Of a stretch of 64,000 nucleotides of DNA, positions 41,936 through 51,446 are shown piece after piece. The stretch lies in contig CANSYW010000002.1 of the NCBI GenBank assembly GCA_947651395.1, positions 141,591 through 205,590 on the forward strand, written 5' to 3'. Within the stretch, counting starts at the first letter, position 1. Each line of letters opens with the position of its first letter. The position numbers and the translations under genes were made by a program. A model generated the notes under the pieces. It searched no databases, had not been told where the DNA came from, and was given only the letters and a program-made list of their open reading frames with translations. The stretch is from an uncultured Pseudoflavonifractor sp. (GTDB lineage: Bacteria; Bacillota; Clostridia; Oscillospirales; Oscillospiraceae).

Positions 41936-42880
41936 TTGGTCAACATCCAAAAGGCCGCCGTTATCGGCTGCGGCTTCGTGGGCTCGTCCATCGCCTTTGC
42001 CCTGACCCAGACCGGCGTGTTTTCCGAGCTGGTGCTTATCGACGTGAACAGGGACAAGGCCCAGGGGGAGGCCATGGATCTCGCCCATGGGCTGCCCTTT
42101 GCCCGGCCCATGAAGATCCTCGCCGGGGACTATCCCGACCTGAGGGAATGCGCGCTGGTCATCATCACCGCGGGGGCCAACCAGAAGCCCGAGGAGACCC
42201 GGCTGGATCTGGTGCACAAAAACGTGGCCATTCTGAAGACCGTCATTCCTCAGATCGTCCGCTACAACCGGGAGGCCATCCTGCTGATCGTCTCCAACCC
42301 GGTGGACATCCTCACCTGGGCGGCCCAGAAGCTCTCCGGCCTGCCCGCCTGCCAGGTCATCGGCTCGGGCACGGTTCTGGACACCGCCCGGCTCAAATAC
42401 CTGCTCAGTCAGCACCTGAATGTGGACGCCCGCAGCGTCCACGCCGTCATCATCGGTGAGCACGGGGACAGTGAGCTGGCGGTGTGGAGCGGGGCCAATG
42501 TCTCCGGGGTGGATCTGGATCATTTCTGTGAGCTGTGCGGTCACACCGCCCACCGGGAGAACATGGAGCGCATCTACCGGGACGTACGGGACTCGGCCTA
42601 TGAGATCATTGAGAAGAAGGGGGCCACCTACTACGGCATCGCCGCCACGGTGAAGCGTATCGCGCTGTGCATCGTCCGGGATGAGCACTCGGTGCTTCCC
42701 GTATCGACCCAGCTGGGGGGCCTTTACGGGGTGGAGGATCTGTGCATGAGCGTCCCCACTGTGGTGGGCCGCGCCGGGGCGGAACGGGTGCTGGAGATCG
42801 AGCTCTCCCCAGAGGAGCGGCAGGCCTTTCACGCCTCTGCCGTCACCCTGCGCCAGGTGGCGGACGAGTTGGGACTGTAA
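41936..42880 (+). CDS. ldh: L-lactate dehydrogenase
   Basis: Reduces pyruvate to L-lactate with NADH, recycling NAD+ in fermentation. The 314-residue product has the Rossmann motif AVIGCGFVGSSIAFAL (about 8-23), GANQKPEETRLDLV (about 78-91; the Gln marks lactate rather than malate specificity), SNPVDILTW and the catalytic IGEHGDSE (His about 177). It starts at TTG 41936 with GGGAGGAG five bases upstream, although the frame is open further back. Followed by a strong terminator. No clear -10/-35 was assigned. Confidence 0.93.
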   Translation: MVNIQKAAVIGCGFVGSSIAFALTQTGVFSELVLIDVNRDKAQGEAMDLAHGLPFARPMKILAGDYPDLRECALVIITAGANQKPEETRLDLVHKNVAILKTVIPQIVRYNREAILLIVSNPVDILTWAAQKLSGLPACQVIGSGTVLDTARLKYLLSQHLNVDARSVHAVIIGEHGDSELAVWSGANVSGVDLDHFCELCGHTAHRENMERIYRDVRDSAYEIIEKKGATYYGIAATVKRIALCIVRDEHSVLPVSTQLGGLYGVEDLCMSVPTVVGRAGAERVLEIELSPEERQAFHASAVTLRQVADELGL

Positions 42881-42882
42881 GA

Positions 42883-42921
42883 AAAACGTACGCCGCTTCC
42901 TTTGGAAGCGGCGTACGTTTT
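42883..42921. terminator. Strong bidirectional terminator after ldh
   Basis: AAAACGTACGCCGCTTCC and its exact complement flank a TTT loop (18-bp stem). It ends ldh and can also end hppA from the other strand. Confidence 0.88.
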
Positions 42922-42969
42922 GATTTTATACGGCGTGTGGGGACTGCCGCGGGATCCGTGAAAGGAGCC

Positions 42970-45096
42970 TTAGCCCAGCAGGGCGGTGAGGTTGCAGTTG
43001 ACGATAAGGGTGGAGAACACGATGGATACGGTGGAGCACAGCTTGATGAGGATGTTCAGGGAGGGGCCGGCGGTGTCCTTGAAGGGGTCGCCCACCGTGT
43101 CGCCGATGACGGCGGCCTTGTGCTGATCGGAGCCCTTGCCCCCGTGGGTGCCGGTCTCGATGTACTTCTTGGCGTTATCCCAGGCGCCGCCGGCGTTGGA
43201 CATGAACACGGCCAGAGCGAAGCCGGAGACGGTCACGCCGCCCAGCAGACCCACCACGGCCTCGGGGCCCAGGAGAAGGCCGGTGATCACGGGGACGATG
43301 ATGGCCAGCAGGGAGGGGGAAACCATCTCGTGAAGGGCGCCCTTGGTGCACAGATCCACGCAGGAGGCGTAGTCAGGATCGGCGGCGCCCTCCATAATGC
43401 CGGGGATATCGCGGAACTGGCGGCGAACCTCCACCACGATGGACTGGGCGGCCCGCTGGACGCCGGACATGGTCAGAGAGGCGAACACGAAGGTGAGCAT
43501 GACGCCCACGAAGATGCCCACCAGCACGGCGGGATTGGTGAGCTCCAGATCCAGGGCGGCGGTCTTGCCCTTGACCACGTCCACATAGCTCACCAGCAGA
43601 GCCAGGGCGGTAAGGGCGGCGGAGCCGATGGCGAAGCCCTTGCCGGTGGCGGCGGTGGTGTTGCCCAGAGAGTCCAGCGCGTCGGTGCGCTCCCGGACCT
43701 CGGCGCCCAGGCCGGCCATCTCGGCGATGCCGCCGGCGTTATCGGCCACGGGACCGTAGGCGTCGGTGGCCAGGGTGATGCCCAGGGTGGAGAGCATGCC
43801 CACCGCGGCGATACCGATGCCGTAGAGGCCCTTGCCAAAGCTGGCGGTGTAGAGGGCCTGATCGGCGGTGTTCAGGGAGCCGCCGGCGGCCAGGAAGGCC
43901 ACAATGATGGCGATGGAGATGATGACCACGGGGGCGGCGGTGGACTTCATGCCCAGGCTGAGGCCGCCGATGATGGTGGTGGCGGAGCCGGTCTCGGTGG
44001 CGTCGGCCAGGGTCTGGGTGGGTTTATAGGTGTCGGAGGTATAGACCTCGGTGAAGTAGCCGATGGCGCAGCCGGCCGCCAGGCCGATGAGGATGGCGAT
44101 GTAGGCCCGGAAGGAGCCCATGAGCAGGTAGCTCACCGGGGCGCACACCACGGCGGCCAGGGCGGCGGCGGAATAGGTGCCCTTCCGGAGGGTCTGGAGC
44201 AGGGAGCGCTGGTCGGCGTTCTCCTTGGTCTTGATAAGGAAGGAGCCCAGCAGGGAGCAAAGCACACCCACCACGGCCACGGCCAGAGGCAGCAGCATGG
44301 CCCGCCAGGCCAGGCCGTCGGCGGCGAAGGCGGAGGCGCCCAGGGCGAAGGTGGCCAGGATGGAGCCCACATAGGACTCGTAGAGGTCGGCGCCCATGCC
44401 GGCCACGTCGCCCACATTGTCGCCCACGTTGTCGGCGATGGTGGCGGGGTTGCGGGGGTCGTCCTCGGGGATGCCGGCCTCCACCTTGCCCACCAGGTCG
44501 GCGCCCACATCGGCGGCCTTGGTGTAGATGCCGCCGCCCACCCGGGCGAAGAGGGCCATGAAGGAGGCGCCCATGCCGAACATGACCATGGTCTGGGCGA
44601 TCTGCACCGCGTCATAGCCGGCCACATAGCGCAGGACATGGAACCACACCGTCACGTCCAGCAGACCCAGGCCCACTACAGTAAAGCCCATGACAGTGCC
44701 CGAGGAGAAGGCCACGTTCAGGCCCCGGTTCAGGCTCTCGTGGGCGGCGTTGGCGGTGCGGGCGTTGGAACTGGTGGCGATCTTCATGCCGATGAAGCCC
44801 GAGAGGGCGGAGTAGATCCCGCCGGTCAGGAAGGCGAAGGGGATGTACCAGTTGTCCAGCATTCCGGTGTAGGCCAGGACCAGCAGCAGCGCGAAGACCA
44901 GCAGGAAGATGATGAATACCGTCTTATACTGCCGGCGCAGATAGGCGTTGGCCCCCTGCCGGATGGAGGCAGCCAGCTTCTGCATCCGCTCGGTGCCCTC
45001 TGAAAATTTCAAAACTTTGCCTCTTTGCACAAAGGCAAAGACCAGCGCCACCACGGCGCCGACAAAGCCGATCCAAAACAGATCTTCGATTCGCAT
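42970..45096 (-). CDS. hppA: Membrane-bound ion-translocating pyrophosphatase
   Basis: A 708-residue, roughly 16-helix pump that hydrolyses pyrophosphate and moves H+ or Na+ out of the cytosol. Signature regions: [20 protein letters not shown] (near 200-219), [20 protein letters not shown] (near 222-241), and the C-terminal [20 protein letters not shown] (near 667-686). Length is normal. A residue choice for Na+ versus H+ was not resolved by eye. The SD AAAGGAGC precedes ATG 45096, with a minus-strand promoter upstream. Confidence 0.95.
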   Translation of the reverse strand: MRIEDLFWIGFVGAVVALVFAFVQRGKVLKFSEGTERMQKLAASIRQGANAYLRRQYKTVFIIFLLVFALLLVLAYTGMLDNWYIPFAFLTGGIYSALSGFIGMKIATSSNARTANAAHESLNRGLNVAFSSGTVMGFTVVGLGLLDVTVWFHVLRYVAGYDAVQIAQTMVMFGMGASFMALFARVGGGIYTKAADVGADLVGKVEAGIPEDDPRNPATIADNVGDNVGDVAGMGADLYESYVGSILATFALGASAFAADGLAWRAMLLPLAVAVVGVLCSLLGSFLIKTKENADQRSLLQTLRKGTYSAAALAAVVCAPVSYLLMGSFRAYIAILIGLAAGCAIGYFTEVYTSDTYKPTQTLADATETGSATTIIGGLSLGMKSTAAPVVIISIAIIVAFLAAGGSLNTADQALYTASFGKGLYGIGIAAVGMLSTLGITLATDAYGPVADNAGGIAEMAGLGAEVRERTDALDSLGNTTAATGKGFAIGSAALTALALLVSYVDVVKGKTAALDLELTNPAVLVGIFVGVMLTFVFASLTMSGVQRAAQSIVVEVRRQFRDIPGIMEGAADPDYASCVDLCTKGALHEMVSPSLLAIIVPVITGLLLGPEAVVGLLGGVTVSGFALAVFMSNAGGAWDNAKKYIETGTHGGKGSDQHKAAVIGDTVGDPFKDTAGPSLNILIKLCSTVSIVFSTLIVNCNLTALLG

Positions 45097-45144
45097 AGAG
45101 TTACAGCTCCTTTTCGCAGGGTTTTGAACCCTTGGGATAGAAAG

Positions 45145-45173
45145 AGTTTACCAAAGTAAACTTTCCATTTCAA
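45145..45173 (-). promoter_or_regulatory. hppA promoter
   Basis: On the minus strand TTGAAA (complement of 45168-45173), 17 bases, TAAACT (complement of 45145-45150). The rest of the A+T-rich 45174-45262 interval shows only small dyads. Confidence 0.6.
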
Positions 45174-45262
45174 TAGAAGAAAAAATTTTATGGGGGTTTT
45201 AGGAAGATATTTCATAATATGACAAGAAACAGAAAAAAGAAGAGAAAATTTTTGTGCGGAAC

Positions 45263-45291
45263 TTGCAAAAAGGGTGAAACAGTGGTATGAT
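45263..45291 (+). promoter_or_regulatory. Promoter of the nucleoside phosphorylase gene
   Basis: TTGCAA (45263-45268), 17 bases, TATGAT (45286-45291), divergent from the hppA promoter. Confidence 0.7.
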
Positions 45292-45347
45292 ATGCTGTGT
45301 AGTTTCTTTTTTGAACATTTTTTATTCATAAAAAGGGAGGCGGCCTT

Positions 45348-46118
45348 ATGCAGGAGCATGAGCTGCAGTTTCATATCAAGTGCAAACAGGGTGATGTGGG
45401 GCGGTACTGCTTTCTGCCCGGGGATCCCGGCCGGTGTGAGAAGATCGCCGCCTATTTTGACGATCCGGTGAAGATCCAGCAGAACCGGGAGTATGTGGTC
45501 TATACCGGTACGCTGCTGGGGGAGAAGGTCAGCGTGTGCTCCACCGGCATCGGCGGACCCTCCGCGGTGATCGCCATGGAGGAGCTCCACAACATCGGCG
45601 CGGATACCTTTATCCGGGTGGGCACCTGCGGAGGCATCGCCCTGAAGGTCCAGTCCGACGACGTGGTCATCGCCACCGGCGCCATCCGCCACGAGGGGGC
45701 CAGCCGGGAGTATGCCCCCATTGAGTTTCCCGCGGTGAGTGACTATACCGTTCAGACCGCACTGGTTCAGGCGGCCCGAAATCTGGGCAAGAGCTGGCAC
45801 GCCGGTGTGGTCCAGTGCAAGGACTCTTTTTACGGCCAGCATGATCCGGCCCGGATGCCCGTCTCTCAGGAGCTGCTTTATAAGTGGGAGGCGTGGAAGC
45901 GTCTGGGAGTCCTGGCCTCGGAGATGGAGTCGGCGGCTCTGTTCTGCTGCGCCGCCGCCCTGGGGGTGCGCTGCGGCTCCTGCTTCCACGTGATCTGGAA
46001 CCAGGAGCGGGAGGCCGCCGGCCTTGACCAGAAGGAGAGCCACGATCTTTCTGCCGCCCTGGAAGTGGGCATCGAGGCGGTGAAGCTCCTCATCGCCCAG
46101 GACAGGGAGCAGGCCTGA
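45348..46118 (+). CDS. udp: Nucleoside phosphorylase, uridine phosphorylase type
   Basis: A 256-residue PNP/UDP family enzyme that splits nucleosides with phosphate, giving base and ribose-1-phosphate. Motifs: [19 protein letters not shown] (about 25-43), [16 protein letters not shown] (about 65-80), RVGTCGGI, and the ribose site [10 protein letters not shown] (near 185-194). The pattern fits uridine phosphorylase better than purine enzymes, but specificity is uncertain. SD AAAGGGAGG before ATG. Confidence 0.88.
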   Translation: MQEHELQFHIKCKQGDVGRYCFLPGDPGRCEKIAAYFDDPVKIQQNREYVVYTGTLLGEKVSVCSTGIGGPSAVIAMEELHNIGADTFIRVGTCGGIALKVQSDDVVIATGAIRHEGASREYAPIEFPAVSDYTVQTALVQAARNLGKSWHAGVVQCKDSFYGQHDPARMPVSQELLYKWEAWKRLGVLASEMESAALFCCAAALGVRCGSCFHVIWNQEREAAGLDQKESHDLSAALEVGIEAVKLLIAQDREQA

Positions 46119-46139
46119 GAGATCCCGAAACAAAAACAG

Positions 46140-46176
46140 ACCCAGCCGTTTCTTCGTGAAGCGGCTGGGTTTTTTT
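46140..46176 (+). terminator. Terminator after the nucleoside phosphorylase gene
   Basis: ACCCAGCCG (46140-46148) pairs with CGGCTGGGT (46162-46170), with inner TTC/GAA pairs, followed by TTTTTT. Confidence 0.85.
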
Positions 46177-46190
46177 CTGTCGGAACGGTG

Positions 46191-46739
46191 TCAGGCGGAG
46201 GCTTTGGCATAGGGACTGTTCAGCACCCCGGCCTTTTCCAGCGTCAGCACCAGGGCGGGAAGCACCGCCAGCTGGATCAGGATACCGGGCAGGGCGGTGA
46301 CGAAGGCGGCGGTGAGGAAGATCTCCATGGAGTAGGTCCCCGCCCGGAACACCAGGGCGTTCATGGCTCCGTACACCACCCGGCCCATAACCATGGCGGC
46401 CGGGAGCTGGACATAGAGATCCACCCCCCGGCGACCGGTGCGCACCAGGTGGGACAGGACGCCGGAGATGAGGCCGTAGGCCGCCAGCTCACAGAGCATG
46501 GCGGGCAGGTAGGCGGCGGGGGGCATTCCGGTGAGCAGATGGGACAGCAGGGGGGTCAGGGTCCCGCAGGCCAGTCCCCAGCCCCACCCGCAGGTGAGGC
46601 CGCACAGCAGCACGGGGATATGCATGGGGAGCAGAACGCTGCCCGCGTTGGGCACGGCGTGGAAGGCCTGGGGCAGGATCACGCCCAGCGCCGCGCACAG
46701 GGCGGCGAAGACCAATCCTTTGGGAGAGATGTTTTTCAT
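46191..46739 (-). CDS. ECF transporter S component, substrate unknown
   Basis: A 182-residue membrane protein with about six hydrophobic segments, of the type that binds a vitamin or related compound and docks with a shared ECF module. Typical features: a short N-terminus MKNISPKGLVFAALCAAL, MHIPVLLCGLTCGWGWGLAC and PAAYLPAMLCELAAYGLISG. The substrate cannot be told from sequence. ATG 46739 with AAAGGAGCC upstream. Its 125-base leader holds two copies of a 12-base segment and a terminator, suggesting ligand- or factor-dependent control. Confidence 0.8.
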   Translation of the reverse strand: MKNISPKGLVFAALCAALGVILPQAFHAVPNAGSVLLPMHIPVLLCGLTCGWGWGLACGTLTPLLSHLLTGMPPAAYLPAMLCELAAYGLISGVLSHLVRTGRRGVDLYVQLPAAMVMGRVVYGAMNALVFRAGTYSMEIFLTAAFVTALPGILIQLAVLPALVLTLEKAGVLNSPYAKASA

Positions 46740-46755
46740 AGGGCTCCTTTCCGTT

Positions 46756-46864
46756 AAAAACGCCACGAAGGAGGCCCCTTTTTGGGGGCCGTGCCTTCGT
46801 GGCGTCGATGGTTTCGGGATGAGATGTCCGGATGGATCAGCCGCCTTCGTGGCGGAAGCTGCGT
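46756..46864 (-). promoter_or_regulatory. Structured leader with alternative pairing upstream of the ECF S component
   Basis: Read on the minus strand. A terminator is formed by the complements of 46794-46804 and 46761-46771 (11 bp) plus an inner 6-bp stem, followed by five U. A second copy of GCCTTCGTGGCG (plus strand 46843-46854; also 46793-46804) could pair with the terminator's 3' arm instead, or fold into its own CCGCC/GGCGG hairpin. This layout fits attenuation or a riboswitch. I could not match a known riboswitch class by eye. Confidence 0.55.
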
Positions 46865-46870
46865 GAGGAT

Positions 46871-46899
46871 ATTTTACCAGACCGGGCGGGCGATGTCAA
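46871..46899 (-). promoter_or_regulatory. Promoter of the ECF S component
   Basis: On the minus strand TTGACA (complement of 46894-46899), 17 bases, TAAAAT (complement of 46871-46876). Confidence 0.75.
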
Positions 46900-46902
46900 G
46901 GC

Positions 46903-48195
46903 TCAGGAGCCCAGGGAGACCGGCGGCTTGGGGGCGTTGGCGGTACGGGCGGAGGTCTTGCCCTCGGGCCGGATCTCCCCGGCAGCCATGAGGGAACGCT
47001 TGGTGAGGGTGGGGCCTACCAGTTCATAGACCAGCACGGAGAAAAGCACCACATTGCGCACCATGGCGCCGTCCAGCAGGGTCTGGGCGGTGAGGGCCAT
47101 GCCCAGGGCCACGCCGGCCTGGGGCAGCAGAGTGATCCCCAGGTGCGTTTTGATCTTGTCCTCGCAGTTGGTGGCGGCGCAGCTGAAATAGGCGCCGAAA
47201 AATTTGCCCAGAGAGCGGAAGAGGATATACACTACGCCCACCAGAAGGACCATGGGCTGGGACAGCACGCCCAGATCCAGCTCGGCGCCGGAGAGGACGA
47301 AGAACAGGACGTTGAGGGGGGCGGTCCAGTGATCCACCCGCTCCATGATCTCCTGGGAGGTGTGGCAGATGTTGCAGAACACCGTGCCCGCCATCATGCA
47401 CACCAGCAGGAGGCTGAAGCCCACATGGACGCCGCCCACCTCAAACTTCACCATGGACAGGCCGACGGTGAGCAGTACAAAGCCGATGGAGAGGCTCCGG
47501 CGTTTGCTCCGGGAGTGGAAGAACTGCTCCAGCCGGTGAAGAAGGAAGCCGGCCAGAGCGCCCAGAGCCAGGGACAGGACGATCTCAATGAGGGGCTCCA
47601 CCAGCACGCTGACGATGCTGATAACGCCGCTCTCCATGGCGGAGGCCACCCCGAAGGAGACCGAGAAGAGCACCAGACCCACCGCGTCGTCGATGGCCAC
47701 CACCATCAGGAGAAGGTGGGTCAGAGGGCCGTCCGCCTTATACTGCTTGACCACCATCAGGGTGGCGGCCGGAGCGGTGGCGGCGGCAATGGCGCCCAGG
47801 GTGATGGCGGCGGGCAGGGAGATGAGCGCGGGGTTCAGGTAGTGGAGGGCCACCAGGGCCAGATCCACAACGGCGGTGGTGACAACGGCCTGGGCAATGC
47901 CCACCACGATGACCCGGCTGCCCATGCTTTTGAGCTGTTCCCAGCGGAACTCGTCGCCGATGGCGAAGGCGATAAAGCCCAGGGCGACCTGGGAGATGAT
48001 ATTGAACTGCGCCACCTGCTGGGCGGTGTTGAAGCCCAGGCCGGAGAGCCCCAGCGCGCCGAGACAGAAGGGGCCCAGCAGAAGGCCGGTCACCAGGTAG
48101 GCGGTGACAGCGGGCAGGCCCAGCTTTTTGGCCAGGCGGGACATGAGAAGTCCGCCGATGAGGGCGGCGGACAGACAGATCAGGATCTGTTCCAT
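46903..48195 (-). CDS. Cation/proton antiporter, CPA2 type
   Basis: A 430-residue membrane protein of the Na+/H+ exchanger (Kef/NhaS-like) fold with about 12 helices. Motifs: LSRLAKKLGLPAVTAYLVTG-like SRLAKKLGLPAVTAYLVTGL (about 20-39), LGFIAFAIGDEFRW, AATAPAATLMVVKQ and LMVVAIDDAVGLVLFSV (the Asp pair of the ion site, near 178). No C-terminal regulatory RCK/TrkA domain is attached. ATG 48195 has GGAGTG upstream. Ion identity is uncertain. Confidence 0.85.
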   Translation of the reverse strand: MEQILICLSAALIGGLLMSRLAKKLGLPAVTAYLVTGLLLGPFCLGALGLSGLGFNTAQQVAQFNIISQVALGFIAFAIGDEFRWEQLKSMGSRVIVVGIAQAVVTTAVVDLALVALHYLNPALISLPAAITLGAIAAATAPAATLMVVKQYKADGPLTHLLLMVVAIDDAVGLVLFSVSFGVASAMESGVISIVSVLVEPLIEIVLSLALGALAGFLLHRLEQFFHSRSKRRSLSIGFVLLTVGLSMVKFEVGGVHVGFSLLLVCMMAGTVFCNICHTSQEIMERVDHWTAPLNVLFFVLSGAELDLGVLSQPMVLLVGVVYILFRSLGKFFGAYFSCAATNCEDKIKTHLGITLLPQAGVALGMALTAQTLLDGAMVRNVVLFSVLVYELVGPTLTKRSLMAAGEIRPEGKTSARTANAPKPPVSLGS

Positions 48196-48327
48196 AGAAA
48201 AATCACTCCATCCAATTCGCTGCCAAGTAGAATAGCACTTTTGCACAAGAAACGCAAAGGTTTTTTAGGGAAAATGTCAACAAAGCTTGGGGGAGAAGGG
48301 GAGGGAAAATCGTGAAAATGGCAAACC

Positions 48328-48350
48328 GCCTCCCGGAGGGGAGGCGGCTG
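48328..48350 (-). terminator. Terminator-like hairpin after the kinase-fusion gene
   Basis: CCGCCTCCC, loop GGAG, GGGAGGCGG; on the minus strand it is followed by TTTGCCATTTT, a broken U-run. Bases 48196-48327 hold the start region of the antiporter gene and nothing else recognised. Confidence 0.6.
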
Positions 48351-48396
48351 TGTGGTGGTGGAAATGGCCCCGGCGGCGGGACCGCGCACGTTTGGA

Positions 48397-49485
48397 TCAG
48401 TCGGACAGGGGCAGGCGGCTGGTGTCGATCACCACATCGCACCGGCTCTCGACGGAGCTTTCGGCGAAATAGGCCTCCTCCAGAGGGATCCACTGCTGCC
48501 GGAAGCGCTGGAGGCTTTCCGGGTCTTCCCGGCGGATCAGCCGGGCGTTCTGGGTCTCCGGGCCGCAGGTGAGGAAGATGTGGACCAGGGAGCGGTCGGC
48601 CAGAGCGGGGTGGAGGGAGTAGCTCCCCTCGATGATGTTGAGCCTTCCGCAGGGGATGCCCCGGGGGGCGCTGTATGTGCCCGTGGCACACTCAAACCGC
48701 CGCAGAGCCACCGCCTCTCCCCGGCTCAGGGGGGTGAAGAGCTCGGTCAGGGCCCGCTCGTAGTCCACGTTGCCTCCGGGCTCAGACAGCCGCTGGGGGG
48801 TGCGCTTTTCCGGGGGGAGGAAGAAGTCGTCCATGTGGAAGACCTGACAATCCTCAAAGAGCCGGGCGCACCGGGCGGCAAAGGAGGTTTTTCCCGCGGC
48901 GCAGCGGCCGTCCACCGCCACGATCACCGGCTCCACGTTGGCGCGCAGGGCAGCGTCGATGGCCTGGAAGGCGGGGAAGAAGCAGCCCAGATCCCGGTCC
49001 ATGACCCGGTAGTGGGGGTGATAGGCCTCCCGGTATCCGTTGGTATGGCGTCGGGGCGGGCAGCCCATCATCTCGTATATGTGAAGGATAAGATCGCACT
49101 CCTCCGGATCCAGGGGGAGGGCTCCGGTGTGGGCCAGGGCGCTGAACTCGCCCAGCTTGTGCCACAGTCCCGCCATGGAGCCTCTGGGCCGGGCGGAGAG
49201 GGCAAAGCACCGGGCCAGCAGAGGGAGATCCTCCGGGGAGAGGCGGTGGGGATCCAGGTGGAACCGGCACAGGCCCCCTCCGATGGCCTCGGAGAGATAA
49301 GGGGGGGCGTAGCCGATGCCCTTGGCCATGATGAATTCCGCCTGGAGCCCGGGCAGGACATCCCCCTCCTCCACCAAATGGCCGGGGCCAAACTCACTTT
49401 GATAGAGGAGCTTCACATAGTCCCAGGGCTCCATAAGGGGGTAGCGTTGGGCGTGAACGGAGAGGATCCGCTTCATGACGCTCAT
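48397..49485 (-). CDS. Uridine kinase-like P-loop protein with N-terminal extension
   Basis: A 362-residue protein. The C-terminal half (about 185-362) is a nucleoside/uridine kinase-type P-loop domain: VAVDGRCAAGKTSFAARCA (near 190-208), VFHMDDFFLPPEKRT and IIEGSYSLHPALAD. The first 180 residues (from LLYQSEFGPGHLVEEGD through NGYREAYHPHYRVMDRD) form a domain I do not recognise. The phosphate acceptor is unknown. It overlaps the DUF3842 gene by ATGA and has GGAGGTGG upstream, so the two are probably co-expressed. Confidence 0.82.
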   Translation of the reverse strand: MSVMKRILSVHAQRYPLMEPWDYVKLLYQSEFGPGHLVEEGDVLPGLQAEFIMAKGIGYAPPYLSEAIGGGLCRFHLDPHRLSPEDLPLLARCFALSARPRGSMAGLWHKLGEFSALAHTGALPLDPEECDLILHIYEMMGCPPRRHTNGYREAYHPHYRVMDRDLGCFFPAFQAIDAALRANVEPVIVAVDGRCAAGKTSFAARCARLFEDCQVFHMDDFFLPPEKRTPQRLSEPGGNVDYERALTELFTPLSRGEAVALRRFECATGTYSAPRGIPCGRLNIIEGSYSLHPALADRSLVHIFLTCGPETQNARLIRREDPESLQRFRQQWIPLEEAYFAESSVESRCDVVIDTSRLPLSD

Positions 49486-49895
49486 TGTTCCACCTCCCGC
49501 CGGGCCAGCTCCACGGCGTCCTCCAGCAGCTCCTCCAGCTTGCGTCCGGCGGCGCCCGCAACCAGCACGCCGCAGCTGGACATGGGGATGAGAATGCGCC
49601 GGGCGGCGGAGGCGGAGACGGCGGCCGCCATGGCGGGGCTGATCTCTCCCATGAGGGAGTTGGCGCAGAGCAGGCCGATGGGGCCCATGATAAGGTCGGC
49701 GCGGGCGGCATTACAGCACACGGCGTTCTCCCCGGTGGCGGCCTTGTCCGCCCCGGCTCTGAGCATGGCGGAGGTGGCCAGGGCGTTGGCGCCCACCGCC
49801 CAGACCTGGACGGTGGAGCCCAGGCGGGCCTTGAGACGGGCCACCAGGTCGGCCCCCAGGCCGCCCCCCTGGCCGTCAATGACGACGATGCGCAT
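49482..49895 (-). CDS. DUF3842 family protein
   Basis: A 137-residue protein beginning RIVVIDGQGGGLGADLV (a Rossmann-like glycine-rich loop), then VWAVGANALATSAMLRAGAD, PIGLLCANSLMGEISP and MSSCGVLVAGAAGRKLEE. This matches DUF3842, a small Firmicutes family without known function; nucleotide binding is suggested by the loop. ATG 49895 has GAAGGAGA upstream. First gene of the pair with the kinase-like fusion. Confidence 0.85.
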   Translation of the reverse strand: MRIVVIDGQGGGLGADLVARLKARLGSTVQVWAVGANALATSAMLRAGADKAATGENAVCCNAARADLIMGPIGLLCANSLMGEISPAMAAAVSASAARRILIPMSSCGVLVAGAAGRKLEELLEDAVELARREVEQ

Positions 49896-50065
49896 AGCAT
49901 GTTCTCCTTCTCGATTTTCTGAAGGTATTATACCTGTTTGCTTCGAAAAGGGCAAGAGGGGGGAGGCGCGTGAAAAAAGTTACAAGAAACCATACCATTT
50001 TTCCGCAAAATATGATAAACTATAGGATCAGAGAAAACGATACGTTTGGAAAGGGGGGCGACGGC

Positions 50066-51433
50066 ATGAAAAACAGGGTGTGGAAGGCGCTCGCCTTGTC
50101 CTGCTTTCTGTGTCTGATCCTGTCGGGCTGTTTTTTTCGGGCGGTGGGAGAGCTCTATGCCGTGCCCCAGCCTCCGGAGGATTACAAGGCCCTTCAGGCC
50201 CGGCTCAGCGAGGTCATCGCCGCGGGAGGGGAGTACGCCGCGCCTTTGTCCGGTGAATTGATCCAGTCCGTCCAGCTCCAGGATCTGGACGGGGACGGGC
50301 TTCAGGAGGCTCTGGCCTTTTTTCGCTTCCCCAATGAAGAGCTGCCCCTGAAGATCTATATCTTCCGGCAGGTGGGCGAGGAGTACGAACTGCTGACCCG
50401 GGTGGAGGGAGCGGGGGCCGCCATCAACAGCGTGGAATATGCCCAGCTGGATGACGAGCCCTACAAGGAGATCATCGTCAGCTGGCAGATCAGCGATATC
50501 GTCCACTCCCTGGCGGCCTACTCCGTCTCCCCCGGGGAGACGGAGGAGCTGTTGCGTACCGACTATATGGGCTACAAGACCGCTGATCTGGATGGTGACG
50601 GGCAGCAGGAGCTGGTGGTGCTTCGGGATCCGGTGACCGCCCCGCCCCGGGCGGAGCTCTATGACTTTGACGGGGTGCTGTCCATGACGGGCTGGGCGCC
50701 TCTGTCCGGCGGGATCACGGGGATTGCCGACGGAGGTATGCGGGGGGGCTATCTGGTGGATCGGGTACCCGCTCTCTTCATTACCTCCTCCTACGCGGAA
50801 AACGGCGCCATTACCGACGTCTTTACCTGCCGCGGCGGCAAGCTGAAAAACATCACCCTGGACGCCTCCACCGGCGAGAGCGGGGAGACCGTCCGCTATT
50901 ACACCCAGGTATCTCCCACCGATATTAACGGCGACGGCATTTTGGAGCTGCCCCAGCCCGTGCCGCTGACCGATTACAAGATCACCACCGCCTCGGTGAA
51001 TTTCTGGCTGATCCACTGGCGGCAGTTTGACGCCGAGGGACGGGCCGTACCGGTGTTCACCACCTACCACAACGAGCGGGACGGCTGGTATTTCATCTTC
51101 CCCGAGGCCTGGGGGGACAATGTGACCCTCTCCCGCTCCGACCTGCCGGGGGGCGGAGAGCGTTCGGTGACCTTCTCTCACTGGACGGGGGATGAGGGGA
51201 CGGAGCCCAGGAGTTTTCTCACCATCTACAAGCTCACCGGCACCAACCGGATGATCCGGGCCAAGTCGGGGGAGCGGTTTTTCCTCTACCCGGTCCAGGA
51301 GCCTTTGAACGCCGACGATCATAACGTTATTTACGCCGCGGAGTTCCGGGACGGCTGGGACTGCGGCCTGACCGAGGACGAGGCGCGGGAGCGCTTCAAG
51401 CTCATCAAAACAGACTGGTACAACGGATATTAA
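50066..51433 (+). CDS. Lipoprotein with calcium-type DxDGDG repeats, upstream of a two-component system
   Basis: A 455-residue lipoprotein: lipobox LCLILSGC near residue 22. Three short acidic repeats, DLDGDGLQEALAF, DLDGDGQQELVVL and DINGDGILELP, resemble FG-GAP/VCBS or dockerin-like calcium loops spaced along a beta-propeller-like body. The enzymatic role is unknown. It ends 13 bases before the response-regulator gene, with the SD in the gap, so it is probably the first gene of a three-gene operon and a possible accessory sensor or target (inference). ATG 50066 follows AAGGGGGG. Confidence 0.82.
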   Translation: MKNRVWKALALSCFLCLILSGCFFRAVGELYAVPQPPEDYKALQARLSEVIAAGGEYAAPLSGELIQSVQLQDLDGDGLQEALAFFRFPNEELPLKIYIFRQVGEEYELLTRVEGAGAAINSVEYAQLDDEPYKEIIVSWQISDIVHSLAAYSVSPGETEELLRTDYMGYKTADLDGDGQQELVVLRDPVTAPPRAELYDFDGVLSMTGWAPLSGGITGIADGGMRGGYLVDRVPALFITSSYAENGAITDVFTCRGGKLKNITLDASTGESGETVRYYTQVSPTDINGDGILELPQPVPLTDYKITTASVNFWLIHWRQFDAEGRAVPVFTTYHNERDGWYFIFPEAWGDNVTLSRSDLPGGGERSVTFSHWTGDEGTEPRSFLTIYKLTGTNRMIRAKSGERFFLYPVQEPLNADDHNVIYAAEFRDGWDCGLTEDEARERFKLIKTDWYNGY

Positions 51434-51446
51434 GGAGGGAGCAGCT

